64,000 nt of DNA, from positions 17,889 to 81,888 of the IMG/VR virus record IMGVR_UViG_3300021512_000003. One strand, given 5' to 3'. Both the position numbers and the translations under genes were made by a program. This DNA is from a virus. This document shows positions 1-8,258 of the stretch, piece after piece. The notes beneath the pieces were generated by a model. It was not told where the DNA came from and ran no database searches. It saw only the letters and a program-made list of their open reading frames with translations. Within the stretch, counting starts at the first letter, position 1, and each line of letters opens with the position of its first letter.

Positions 1-1
1 A

Positions 2-304
2 CTCACAGGCAGTGCTAGCTCTGCTTCTGGTGTTCTAGGTACTTCTGGAAGCCTCACAGAAACTCTTGACGCAACACCACTCAGTGGTTCTGGTGTCATA
101 AGTAACACAGGCTATATTTCAGAGGTTACAGGTAACACAAGTAGTGTGGTGTATGGTCTACTTTCCTCTGTTGGTAATGTTGGAGAGACTCTTAGTAACA
201 CTATAATCAGATCAAGTGGTGTTGTTGGGGTGTTTGTACCTCTTATTCAGAAATCAACTTACATTATAAGTAAGCCTTTATTTACAACTGTGAAGTGCCA
301 CTAG
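2..304 (+). CDS. C-terminal end of a Ser/Thr/Gly-rich phage structural protein (partial)
   Basis: The frame is open from the first base of the window and ends with TAG at 302-304, leaving about 100 residues of a gene that starts upstream. The visible part is rich in Ser, Thr, Gly and Val and has no Cys until the extreme C terminus, a composition common in head or tail fibre and decoration proteins. It precedes head genes on the same strand. No family is recognised. Confidence 0.6.
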   Translation, partial: LTGSASSASGVLGTSGSLTETLDATPLSGSGVISNTGYISEVTGNTSSVVYGLLSSVGNVGETLSNTIIRSSGVVGVFVPLIQKSTYIISKPLFTTVKCH

Positions 305-339
305 GGTTTAACCTCCTTCAACCTTTATAAGGGAATAAT

Positions 340-708
340 ATGAACATAGAGTTTGAAGCTGCCGAGAGCATCACTATTGATGTATCCACATTCCTCTCAG
401 ATAGAGGTGTTCTTGCAGGAGACATAACAGAAGTAGCCTACTTCATAAAAGTGGATGCAACTGATTTAGACGAAGATGCAATCGTAGAGAAGAAGCTAAC
501 TCTTGGAGAAGTGGTCTACATTGATCCAACTGTGGTAGTGAGGTTGGCTGTTACTGATTTTGGTACAACAGCTGACAAGCTACAAGTAGGGGAAATATAT
601 AAGGCAAAGCTTGGCTTTCTTGCTCCATCTAAAGGTTGGAGTAAATATCTGGAAGGCCCACTAGCTGATAACAGAGTTATAATAAAACAAGACTTTATAA
701 GGGCATAG
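340..708 (+). CDS. Hypothetical structural-module protein (122 aa)
   Basis: The ORF starts with ATG behind an AAGGGA-like ribosome site. The protein is acidic, rich in predicted beta strands, and has no signal peptide or membrane segment. The pattern of alternating hydrophobic residues suits an Ig-like or beta-sandwich capsid or neck accessory protein, but this is inference from composition. It lies between the truncated structural gene and a secreted protein, all on the + strand with short gaps. Confidence 0.75.
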   Translation: MNIEFEAAESITIDVSTFLSDRGVLAGDITEVAYFIKVDATDLDEDAIVEKKLTLGEVVYIDPTVVVRLAVTDFGTTADKLQVGEIYKAKLGFLAPSKGWSKYLEGPLADNRVIIKQDFIRA

Positions 709-713
709 AATAA

Positions 714-1673
714 GTGAAACATCTTAAAGTACTCTCTACACTCTTCTTCTGTTGTGTGCTGTTCTCTAAAACTGTGTCAGCTGGGTGGCAACCTATAGCC
801 TCCCCAGGAAGCATCACAAACATTGAACAGCAAGCTTATACACAGTTCAATGCACCAAAAGACTCGTGGAGTTTTTCAGCACGATGGATGGGGGCCAATA
901 TAATTGGCGCTCCCACAACATTCAACCCACCAACATCACTACAGATACCAAAGCCTGCTTACTGGCAGCTTGGTAGTAACTACAGTAACACCAACCAGAC
1001 TGTTATTCAAGGTAAAGGTATCACTGGTGGTGCTTACATTAATGCAAATGACTCACCACACTCTCAATACAATAAACATATAGCATGGAGTATTAAATAC
1101 TCTAACCCTGTTCCGCTGTGGCAAGAGCAAGGCGAAGAGCTAATGCTACAGGCTGAGGTTGCTGTCCCTACGTTCATTGCCTACAACATGATAGAGCATT
1201 GTCAGTGTGCTGGTGATGGTATAGATGTTCCTGTTGGGCAAGTCTATTTCGCGCTGAACTTGGATGACGGACAGGGTGAAGATGTACAGGTCACTGTTGT
1301 CTTGTTTGATAGTAGGCCAGGGTACTTGTATGAAGTAGCCCATACAGATAAGTTTGGTAGACCCTTTGCTATGACGTACATCGGAGGCATTAAGTACTCT
1401 ACTGTCAAGGCAACAGGTGGCTATAGCTCGAATACACTCTGGCAAGACAGAATCCCATTCCGTATTCATATCACTCAGGATGACATGCTGCAGATAATCA
1501 GGGACATAAACATCAAACGAGGAGAGATAGGTGCATACCTCTTAACTGAAGATGTTAGTGCATACAGTCTTAGAACTTTCGGATTGTTGGTTGAGGTTAG
1601 TTACTCTGAAGGTGACAACGTAGAGCTAGGTGCTAGCTGGTACAACGTAAGCGCCTATAAATGGCTTCCATAG
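714..1673 (+). CDS. Secreted hypothetical protein with Sec signal peptide (319 aa)
   Basis: Translation starts at GTG 714, six bases after the upstream stop. The first 23 residues form a textbook signal peptide: a Lys-containing n-region, a Leu/Phe/Cys/Val core and a Val-Ser-Ala cleavage motif before Gly-Trp. The mature part is Gly, Tyr and Trp rich and looks like a beta-structured, periplasmic or surface protein. A Cys-Gln-Cys-Ala-Gly-Asp segment near residue 163 could bind metal or form a disulfide. A cleavable export signal is odd between head genes. It may be a host-surface or superinfection factor. No family is recognised. Confidence 0.75.
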   Translation: MKHLKVLSTLFFCCVLFSKTVSAGWQPIASPGSITNIEQQAYTQFNAPKDSWSFSARWMGANIIGAPTTFNPPTSLQIPKPAYWQLGSNYSNTNQTVIQGKGITGGAYINANDSPHSQYNKHIAWSIKYSNPVPLWQEQGEELMLQAEVAVPTFIAYNMIEHCQCAGDGIDVPVGQVYFALNLDDGQGEDVQVTVVLFDSRPGYLYEVAHTDKFGRPFAMTYIGGIKYSTVKATGGYSSNTLWQDRIPFRIHITQDDMLQIIRDINIKRGEIGAYLLTEDVSAYSLRTFGLLVEVSYSEGDNVELGASWYNVSAYKWLP

Positions 1674-1702
1674 CATACAAGGAAAACAACTGGGGAAAGG
1701 GC

Positions 1703-2161
1703 ATGACAGAAAATGAGGTTCTTAGGAAGTGTTATGACTTCCTAGAGAAGCACTTTGCTTCAACGAAGAATATAAAAGAGAATGTTGACGTTATCAAAAG
1801 TAAAGATTCAGCCCAAAGACGCGCACTCTTTGTTGTTCTCTCTCCTGACGAAGTAGACGCTCACGGAGATGTTTATTCAGAGGCTGAAGTTGAGAAGGGA
1901 TGTATCTCCTACAACACACACTGCATGAAAGCTAGTATGTTTCATCAGGTAGATGTCTCTAAAGAGAAGGCTCTAGTTGAGCAATCTTTTGTAAACCCTA
2001 CAGACTTTGCTGTAGATGACGGAAGGACAATTAAGAAAGGTGCATGGCTTCAGTGGTGGCACTTCCCAGACGAGGACATGTGGGCTCAAGTAGAGAAGGG
2101 TGTCTTCACTGGCGTCTCTGTTGAGTGTGTTGCAAGAGTAGAGGATCTATCTAATGAGTGA
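1703..2161 (+). CDS. XkdF-like putative phage serine protease (prohead protease)
   Basis: The protein resembles the XkdF family: a segment reading LSPDEVDAHGD, then a conserved SMFHQ stretch and a C-terminal block with WWHFPDEDMWAQV and FTGVSVEC. Family members are taken to be capsid maturation proteases, fitting its place just before scaffold and capsid genes. I use ATG 1703, which has GGGGAAAGGG upstream. An in-frame ATG at 1661 overlaps the previous gene and lacks a ribosome site. The stop overlaps the next start as ATGAGTGA, so the two are probably coupled. Confidence 0.75.
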   Translation: MTENEVLRKCYDFLEKHFASTKNIKENVDVIKSKDSAQRRALFVVLSPDEVDAHGDVYSEAEVEKGCISYNTHCMKASMFHQVDVSKEKALVEQSFVNPTDFAVDDGRTIKKGAWLQWWHFPDEDMWAQVEKGVFTGVSVECVARVEDLSNE

Positions 2162-3101
2162 TGGAGTAAAGGCTAAGCGTAGGCTTAGTAGGTTTAACTT
2201 TGAAGCAAGTGGCTCTAGGGTGAGTCTTGTAGGGCCAGATGTAGGAGGCCCAGCAAATGAGTATGAGGTCTTAGTTACTAAAGCAACTAAAGACATCTCA
2301 AAACTAGACTACATGGATAAAATAATTAAAGCAGCAGACGTTCAAGTGACTCTGAGCATGGAAGACTTCCTAAGCAAGTTCTTCGATATGTGGAGTAGAG
2401 ATGCAGCCGCACTAGCTAGCTTACTGGGTTATGAAGTGCAGGATGAAGAACTCTACTCTTGTTGTGAGTCCATGCAAGAAGTAATTGACAACAGGTTAGA
2501 AGGTGTTGAGTTATTGAAGTCACTACATAAAGGTGATGACTTTTTTAATCTTAACTTAGATGATCAAAAAAGAATTCTAAAAGCTCAAGCAGCTTTTGAA
2601 AAAGGTTTATCTTCTGAAGTATCTTCAGAGGGTGAAGCAAGTAAGACCATAAAGAAAAACTCTGAAGATTCCACAGGAGACACAATGTCAGAAGAAACGA
2701 AAGAAACCTTGGAAGAGGTGTTGAAATCTGTAGCTGATTTAAAAGAAGCTCTTGAAGCAGAAACAGCTGTTCGTAAGTCACTAGAGCAGAAAGAAGATAA
2801 GCGTGTAGAGATGGCCTTTATTGAGAAAGCCAAAGGCTACAGCTTTATTGAAGATTCAGAAGCAGAGGTTTTTGGAAAGATTCTAAAATCACTGTCTGAA
2901 GAAGATTCTTTGAAAGTGCTAACTATTATTGAGAAAGCACATAAGGCTGTTGAAGACAGTAACTCTGAAATGTTCGTACAGAAGAGTATGGGTGGAGAAG
3001 CTAAAGTAGACTTAGTAGCTATTGAAAAGTCTAAAGTAAATGTTCGGAAGGCTTTGGCTAAACTGGGCGTAAACGTAGACACACAAGAAGAAGGAGAATA
3101 A
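2154..3101 (+). CDS. Probable capsid scaffold protein (315 aa)
   Basis: The protein is highly charged and mostly helical. A Glu/Lys-rich coiled-coil segment covers roughly residues 175-260, as in phage scaffolds, and it lies between a protease and the decoration and capsid genes, the standard order. In XkdF-type phages the protease and scaffold are often fused, so this may be the detached C-terminal half. A second in-frame start at ATG 2685 has a strong AGGAG site 7 bases upstream. A shorter scaffold of about 138 residues, as with lambda Nu3 inside gene C, is therefore plausible. Confidence 0.7.
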   Translation: MSDGVKAKRRLSRFNFEASGSRVSLVGPDVGGPANEYEVLVTKATKDISKLDYMDKIIKAADVQVTLSMEDFLSKFFDMWSRDAAALASLLGYEVQDEELYSCCESMQEVIDNRLEGVELLKSLHKGDDFFNLNLDDQKRILKAQAAFEKGLSSEVSSEGEASKTIKKNSEDSTGDTMSEETKETLEEVLKSVADLKEALEAETAVRKSLEQKEDKRVEMAFIEKAKGYSFIEDSEAEVFGKILKSLSEEDSLKVLTIIEKAHKAVEDSNSEMFVQKSMGGEAKVDLVAIEKSKVNVRKALAKLGVNVDTQEEGE

Positions 3102-3104
3102 TAG

Positions 3105-3527
3105 ATGCCTGTTACTTCAAATGAACCTAAACGCCTTTCCGACCTAGTTAAGAAAGAGTTTTGGATTCCACAAGGCTGGTGCCGAAAAGAGGTCACTGTA
3201 AACCAAGCAGTCCAGACTACTTATGTCATGGGAACCACTCTAGGCAAGATCACAGCAAGTGGTAAGTATATCATAGCAAAGGAAACTGCTTCTGATGGCT
3301 CCAAGGTTGTGGATGCTATTTTTATTGGTGGAGATGGTGCAACCATCGGAGAAGATCTGGTGATTGCCGCTGCCACTGACACCACTGTTCTTGTCTTGAT
3401 TCGTGGCCCACTTATTGTTGGTGATGACGTACTGTTGTTTGATGCCACCTACAACAATGCCGCTAAGCTAGGTGTTGCTTATGCAAGCCTAGAAGCAAAA
3501 GACATCAGCATTGAAACACAATTTTAA
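3105..3527 (+). CDS. Head decoration protein, lambda gpD-like
   Basis: This 140-residue protein sits directly before the major capsid gene, where gpD-type capsid-stabilising proteins are found. It has the family's Ala/Gly/Val-rich beta domain with a repeated pattern around GKITASGKY and a hydrophobic stretch about residues 75-115. gpD-type proteins bind expanded capsids as trimers. The assignment rests on position, size and overall sequence character rather than a catalytic motif. Confidence 0.75.
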   Translation: MPVTSNEPKRLSDLVKKEFWIPQGWCRKEVTVNQAVQTTYVMGTTLGKITASGKYIIAKETASDGSKVVDAIFIGGDGATIGEDLVIAAATDTTVLVLIRGPLIVGDDVLLFDATYNNAAKLGVAYASLEAKDISIETQF

Positions 3528-3543
3528 AGGAGTTTATTAAGAA

Positions 3544-4575
3544 ATGCCTAATGCAAGATCTAATGGTAACGCCTTCGTTCTTAACGACTACACTGATGAG
3601 CTTCTGCTTATTCCAAACCAGTGGGGTCTGATTAACGAACTAGGTTTGTTTGAAGGACGGGGTGTTTCTAAACACACTGTTGAGTTTGATGAGACTTCTG
3701 GTTCTCTGGTACTTATTGAAGATAAGCCTCGTGGAGAGCGTTCTCAGTACAACAAAGAAGATTACAGCAAGCTGCACTCTGTACCTGTACCTCACTTCCC
3801 TTTTGATGATGCTATCACCCCTGCTGACGTACAAGGTCGCAGACGTAAGGGCTCTGTCAATGAAGATGAGATGCAAGATGAGGTACGTGCTCGCAAGATG
3901 ATGCGTATGCGTAAGAGTTGGGCTGCTACTATGGAGTATGCACGAGCACAAGCCCTACAAGGCATCGTGTACGCCCCTAACAGCACTGTATCCCTTAACT
4001 GGTACACTGAGATGGGTCAGTCTCAGACTACTGTTGACTTTGTTTTAGATACAGCTGGAACTGATTTAGTTGACAAGAATGAGAGTGTTATTGCAGCTGT
4101 GCAAGACAACATTCAGTCTGGTGAAGTTATTACTGACATTGTTGGTCTTTGTTCCCCTGAGTTCTTCTCCTCTTATGTTGGTCACGCCTCTGTAGCTGAA
4201 GCTTATAAATATTACAGCTCAAACACAGAGCCACAACGTAACCGTCTTGGTAGTGGTAGGTTCCGTCAGTTTGAACATGCTGGCTTACGTCTTATTGAGT
4301 ATCGTGGCAGCTTCCTTGATTCTGCTGGGTCTACTCAGAAGAGTATACCAGCCAACGAAGCATACTTTGTACCTATGGGTACTTCTGACATGTTCCTCAC
4401 CTACTACAGTCCTGCTCACAAATTCCAATTTGTTAACACGTTGGGTGAAGAGCAGTATATGTTTGAGTATGAGAACGGTACGGACACTGAGATTACTATT
4501 GAAACAGAGTCTAACTTCTTGAATGCTGTTAAGCGTCCACAAGCAGTTATTAAAGCACTGCGAGATGCACCATAG
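3544..4575 (+). CDS. Major capsid protein, gpE-like
   Basis: This 343-residue protein matches the phage major capsid protein E family in length and in sequence: an N-terminal region about natural ligands PNQWGLINELGLF, a central RRRKGSV/DEVRARKMMRMRKSWAATMEYARAQAL-type helical region, and a C-terminal beta-rich part. It forms the icosahedral shell. It follows the decoration gene after a GGAG ribosome site and is followed by a GC hairpin, which suggests that high-level expression is partly insulated from the next genes. Confidence 0.9.
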   Translation: MPNARSNGNAFVLNDYTDELLLIPNQWGLINELGLFEGRGVSKHTVEFDETSGSLVLIEDKPRGERSQYNKEDYSKLHSVPVPHFPFDDAITPADVQGRRRKGSVNEDEMQDEVRARKMMRMRKSWAATMEYARAQALQGIVYAPNSTVSLNWYTEMGQSQTTVDFVLDTAGTDLVDKNESVIAAVQDNIQSGEVITDIVGLCSPEFFSSYVGHASVAEAYKYYSSNTEPQRNRLGSGRFRQFEHAGLRLIEYRGSFLDSAGSTQKSIPANEAYFVPMGTSDMFLTYYSPAHKFQFVNTLGEEQYMFEYENGTDTEITIETESNFLNAVKRPQAVIKALRDAP

Positions 4576-4583
4576 GTAGTACT

Positions 4584-4607
4584 GAAGGGGCCGTAACAAG
4601 CCCCTTC
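4584..4607 (+). terminator. GC hairpin after the major capsid gene
   Basis: GAAGGGGC (4584-4591) pairs perfectly with GCCCCTTC (4600-4607) around an 8-base loop, nine bases after the capsid stop codon. No T-run follows, so it may be a weak terminator or a 3'-end mRNA stabiliser for the abundant capsid transcript. Confidence 0.5.
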
Positions 4608-4631
4608 ATTCCCTGATCATAGGAGGTAGTA

Positions 4632-4970
4632 GTGGCGAGTTTTAGACTAGCAACAGAGGAAGCCCTTCTTAACGTACAAGGTGATGGAAATATATCTATA
4701 CCTTTAGACAACCAAGCAACTCACTTTCAAGTTACAATTGAACGTGTTGCTTCTGCTACAGGGACGCTAACATTCTCTGTTAAAGGACACCCTGATGCGT
4801 CCTATGAGAACTTGGTGGATGCAGCTACAGACACACAAAAAACAATACTTCTTACCAATGGTACAACTACATTTCCTATTGACAAGTTCTTCTTGAGCTT
4901 CTTGAGGGTAGAGCCTGCAACTGTTGTTGGCCAATATAGTGTATTCGTCCAACAGAGTTACAACACGTGA
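4632..4970 (+). CDS. Hypothetical head-module protein (112 aa)
   Basis: Translation starts at GTG 4632, preceded by a near-perfect AGGAGG. The protein is beta-rich with a Thr/Val-rich middle and no membrane segment. Its stop overlaps the GTG start of the next gene (GTGA), so the two are coupled. Position between the capsid and connector genes suggests a capsid accessory or fibre base. No family is recognised. Confidence 0.75.
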   Translation: MASFRLATEEALLNVQGDGNISIPLDNQATHFQVTIERVASATGTLTFSVKGHPDASYENLVDAATDTQKTILLTNGTTTFPIDKFFLSFLRVEPATVVGQYSVFVQQSYNT

Positions 4971-6181
4971 GTATTGTAACAGGTAATGCAATTACAACAG
5001 GGATAGCGGGGGGAGGCGGCGCCCATACACCCACACCTGCAAACGTAGTCATTGTTAATGCTGCTAGTGACCTTCCGGCAGCCACAGCTGGAGAGAGACA
5101 GCTTGTAGCAAACACGGTATACGTCTTTGGCGCAAGTGTAGCCCTGACGGATAAACTAATAATTGCAGACGGAGTTTCAATAACAGGCCAAAACCCATTT
5201 GGCCCTGTACTCTCAACAACAGCCTCAAGTCTTTTTATTGGCGGTGACGCTAACTTTAACCTGTCTGAGATAAATCTTGATGTACCCTCTGGTGAAGTTT
5301 TTACAATAACTGATACAGTTCCAGGGACATCCTTTGTAAACATAAGCACAGTGCAGACAATAAGTTGTCTAAGTTACGGCACGTTTACAGACATAAGTAC
5401 ACTCATAATAAACAACTCAAACTCCCTAGATGGATACACAGGTGTAACTGTTAGTGGGTCTTCTTATACAACCATATCTCTAGTTAAGTTTGTGATGGTC
5501 TCTTCTTCAGCTTCGTTCATAGGTGTTGATTTTGGGACAGCAGTCAGTGCTAATATAGAGCTTGATAACTTAGTTACCTCCTCTCCAGCAGGAGGTATTG
5601 GTGTAAAGGTTGCAGCAGCTTCTGCAAATCTACCAGCAGGTGCTATTGGTACAATTACTAACTCAACACTGAACTTGGGTGGCATGACAGTCCCTGTCTC
5701 TGGCTACACAGCTTCTGACGTAAGATGGGCTTTCAGGGATAATAGTGGTGTCTCTAATACAGTACCAGATGCCATGTTGAGCTTAAATAGTAATGCCACA
5801 GAGACAGTTATTTCAGTAGTAAATACCCCTGTAAAGGTGGCTGGGACTTGGGTTGTAGAGCGGGTAGCTCTTTTCTCAGGAGATACGTCAGGGAGGGTAA
5901 CATCCCTCTCAGAGAGAGGTGTAACTTCACCTATTGACATTACTGCAACAATATCCGCAGCAAGTGGTTCAAATAAAGACATAACGATATACCTCGCCCT
6001 AAACGGCAGCATCATTTCCAACTCAGGGGAGACTAATAAAGTTTCAGCAGGTGATCCTAAAAACACCACAGTCTTTTGGCAAGCGGTGTTGCAGGAAAAT
6101 GATTATCTTGAGGTGTGGGTAGAGAATAACACAGATACACAAAACCTAGTTGCCGAATCAGCAATTCTTCGTGTGAGGTGA
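4967..6181 (+). CDS. Probable capsid fibre or decoration protein with beta-helix region (404 aa)
   Basis: Translation starts at GTG 4967, overlapping the previous stop. After a Gly-rich N-terminal linker (residues 8-22) comes a long Ser/Thr/Ile/Asn-rich repetitive region, residues about 50-240, typical of right-handed beta-helix fibres. A compact beta-rich C-terminal domain of about 140 residues follows and could be a receptor- or glycan-binding head. Genes of this build between capsid and connector genes are often head fibres. The fold is inferred from composition. Confidence 0.65.
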   Translation: MSIVTGNAITTGIAGGGGAHTPTPANVVIVNAASDLPAATAGERQLVANTVYVFGASVALTDKLIIADGVSITGQNPFGPVLSTTASSLFIGGDANFNLSEINLDVPSGEVFTITDTVPGTSFVNISTVQTISCLSYGTFTDISTLIINNSNSLDGYTGVTVSGSSYTTISLVKFVMVSSSASFIGVDFGTAVSANIELDNLVTSSPAGGIGVKVAAASANLPAGAIGTITNSTLNLGGMTVPVSGYTASDVRWAFRDNSGVSNTVPDAMLSLNSNATETVISVVNTPVKVAGTWVVERVALFSGDTSGRVTSLSERGVTSPIDITATISAASGSNKDITIYLALNGSIISNSGETNKVSAGDPKNTTVFWQAVLQENDYLEVWVENNTDTQNLVAESAILRVR

Positions 6182-6182
6182 T

Positions 6183-6629
6183 ATGACAGTAACAATTGAT
6201 CCTGCAGATGACCCTATTGCTCAGGTTAGGCTAACTATAGGTGATGCAGAAACAACGTATATTCTGGATGATGTGGTCATCCAATACATCCTAGACAAAC
6301 ATAGTAATGATATAACAGCATCTTCTTTAGAGGCTCTTCGTTATATTGTCTCTACGTTAGGCAAGAAGGTAGACGAAGAGGTGGGGGATGTTAAGGTTAA
6401 GTGGAGTCAACTAAGGGCACACTATAAGCAACTCCTTAGTGACCTACTAAGAGACCCATCTATCACACTAACCCCTGTCCTTCATTTCTTTGGAGGTACA
6501 AGCAAAACTGAGATAAACAGGGTTAGGAATAATTCAGACTCTAACCTACCTCCACTACAAGAAGGGGAGTTTACCACTGTGCCAAAGTCATCTACAAGAG
6601 ATGATGACAATGGCTTTCTCTTAAACTAA
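6183..6629 (+). CDS. Head-tail connector / neck adaptor-like protein (148 aa)
   Basis: An N-terminal part rich in short helices (DPIAQVRLTIGD, then YILDKH and EALRYIVSTLGKK) resembles gp6/gp15-type head completion adaptors, which form the ring beneath the portal. The last 40 residues are polar and probably disordered. It is the first gene of a tightly packed neck cluster running to the sheath gene, with a one-base gap from the upstream stop. Confidence 0.6.
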   Translation: MTVTIDPADDPIAQVRLTIGDAETTYILDDVVIQYILDKHSNDITASSLEALRYIVSTLGKKVDEEVGDVKVKWSQLRAHYKQLLSDLLRDPSITLTPVLHFFGGTSKTEINRVRNNSDSNLPPLQEGEFTTVPKSSTRDDDNGFLLN

Positions 6630-6638
6630 GAGGTGTAC

Positions 6639-6797
6639 ATGGGAAGAATTATTACTGAAGAAGAGCTTAAGGCTATTGCAGAAGCAGATGAAGAAGCTCT
6701 ATCTGCAAAACCTACTCTCAAAAGAAAGAGTACAAAGAGGAGCACCAGTGATGCCACAGTTGACAGCGAAGTTGGTGAAGAAGGGAAGGGGTCTTGA
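6639..6797 (+). CDS. Small acidic/basic protein (52 aa), unknown
   Basis: The short ORF starts with ATG 6639 behind AAGAGG. It has an acidic N-terminal half (EEELKAIAEADEEA) and a Lys/Arg/Ser-rich middle. It overlaps the next gene by 47 bases in another frame, which is why it is easily missed. Its ribosome site, its fit between the neck genes and its codon use support it, but the function is unknown. Confidence 0.5.
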   Translation: MGRIITEEELKAIAEADEEALSAKPTLKRKSTKRSTSDATVDSEVGEEGKGS

Positions 6798-7272
6798 GAA
6801 CCTATTAAAACAACTTAAAGATTTAGAGAAAGAGTCTGTAGAGATAGGGCACTTCCAAGAGCAAGGCCAGCACACTGGTTCTAAGATGAGTTATCCGGGC
6901 ATAATGAGACTACACCACACAGGTGCAACCATTAAGACAACAGGTGTAGTTATACCTCCTAGACCAATCCTCTCCATACTAGAATTTAGACTTCAAGGTA
7001 GTGGCCCACAGCTCAAGCAGGCTGTGAAGGACTGGGCTAAGAAAAGTCTCTCTAGGGAGAGTAGTCTGAATCTCCTAGAAGACATAGGGAAGTCTGTTGT
7101 TGTGATGGAGAAAGACATCTTTGGAGACCCATCCTTACTAACACCAAACAGTGAAAACACAAGAAAGCGTGTTGGTGTAGATGGCCCTGATGCCCCTCTT
7201 GTTGATACAGGTAGTTTGAGAGATAAGGTGGCTTACAGGACAACAATAGATAATACGGTTAAAGGAGGATAG
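6751..7272 (+). CDS. Neck/tail-completion protein, gp10-like (173 aa)
   Basis: I use ATG 6751, preceded by GAGGAG. An upstream in-frame ATG at 6676 would add a poorly supported N-terminal extension inside the preceding small gene. Features typical of HK97 gp10-like or virion morphogenesis proteins are visible: a Lys-rich N-terminal helix, a His-Thr-Gly loop followed by Ile-Pro-Pro-Arg-Pro, and a C-terminal PLVDTGSLRD motif. Such proteins connect head and tail. Confidence 0.7.
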   Translation: MPQLTAKLVKKGRGLENLLKQLKDLEKESVEIGHFQEQGQHTGSKMSYPGIMRLHHTGATIKTTGVVIPPRPILSILEFRLQGSGPQLKQAVKDWAKKSLSRESSLNLLEDIGKSVVVMEKDIFGDPSLLTPNSENTRKRVGVDGPDAPLVDTGSLRDKVAYRTTIDNTVKGG

Positions 7273-7275
7273 GGA

Positions 7276-7653
7276 TTGATAACACTATTAAAGACTTCTA
7301 CCCTCTCCTTTACACAACAAGCCTCTGCTGGCTATTATGTCGGTGGAGAGTGGGTAGATCCTCCTAACAGCCCTGCAATATCCGTTGAGGGGAGTCTACA
7401 GCCCTATAAGTCAAAAGGCTCTCTAAGGCAGAGTATTCTTCCAGAAGGGAAGAGTTCTGGTGATGCAAGGATCTTCTACACAAGTGCAGTCCTAAAAACT
7501 GCAACACAGTTTGGAGATACAGAGGCTGACGAGACAACAATAGATGGCAACAGGTATTACGTCTGGTTAGAGCAAGACTGGTCTCTCTACGGATTAACCT
7601 CAGATCATCATACATACGTCTTAATTAGAGAAGACCAGCAGGCAACCTTATGA
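7276..7653 (+). CDS. Head-closure / stopper-like protein (125 aa)
   Basis: The gene starts at TTG 7276 with a perfect AAAGGAGG seven bases upstream, three bases after the previous stop. It is a small beta-rich protein with a GNRYYVW-type segment. It sits between a gp10-like protein and the tail terminator, where stopper proteins lie in siphophage and myophage neck modules. The stop overlaps the next ATG (ATGA). The function is inferred from order. Confidence 0.6.
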   Translation: MITLLKTSTLSFTQQASAGYYVGGEWVDPPNSPAISVEGSLQPYKSKGSLRQSILPEGKSSGDARIFYTSAVLKTATQFGDTEADETTIDGNRYYVWLEQDWSLYGLTSDHHTYVLIREDQQATL

Positions 7654-8225
7654 TAGACGAACCAGCAATATATGCTAAGTTTGTCTCTGTTGCTCAAGTA
7701 GCAGTAGGTGCTCTCTTATCACAGACTGGGCCTACAGGTAGTCCAGAAGCCGCTGTCATCAGGTTAAGAACAAACGGTGTAAAGCCAGCCTACCCCTATA
7801 TAACTGTAGGTATCCTTGACACAAGAGATGAAAGTGGTTGGCTAACTGGTGAGTATGTAGACACAAACACAGATAACCCAGTGTATGAAACAAACAAACA
7901 ACTCCTGATTAACTTCAGATGTTATGGTGGTGATGCTCTTAGTATTATAAATGAGTTACACGGTAATCTAAGACTCCCCTCTGTAAGAGACAGCGTAAGA
8001 TCCACACTAGGTGGTAGCGTAGTCTCTTTAACTGATCCAGATAATTTGCCAGTGTTACTTGCTGACAAGTATCTTGAGTCTGCTTCTTTTAATCTGGTGT
8101 TCAATATAACAGATTCACTGACAGACAGCAACACAGGCATTATTGATAATGTGCATCTTAATGGTGAACTACACAGGTTTGATGATGACCCTGCTCCCCT
8201 CGATATGACTATTATCGAACCTTAA
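7650..8225 (+). CDS. Tail terminator / neck protein, LIC_12616-like (191 aa)
   Basis: Length, position just before the sheath gene, and the segment PAYPYITVGILDTRDESG resemble the LIC_12616-type phage neck terminator family, which caps the tail tube at the head end. A second conserved-looking block, NKQLLINFRCYG, follows. The start overlaps the upstream stop by four bases. Confidence 0.65.
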   Translation: MIDEPAIYAKFVSVAQVAVGALLSQTGPTGSPEAAVIRLRTNGVKPAYPYITVGILDTRDESGWLTGEYVDTNTDNPVYETNKQLLINFRCYGGDALSIINELHGNLRLPSVRDSVRSTLGGSVVSLTDPDNLPVLLADKYLESASFNLVFNITDSLTDSNTGIIDNVHLNGELHRFDDDPAPLDMTIIEP

Positions 8226-8258
8226 TAAAAAATAAATTAAACCTTTCAAGGAGATTAT

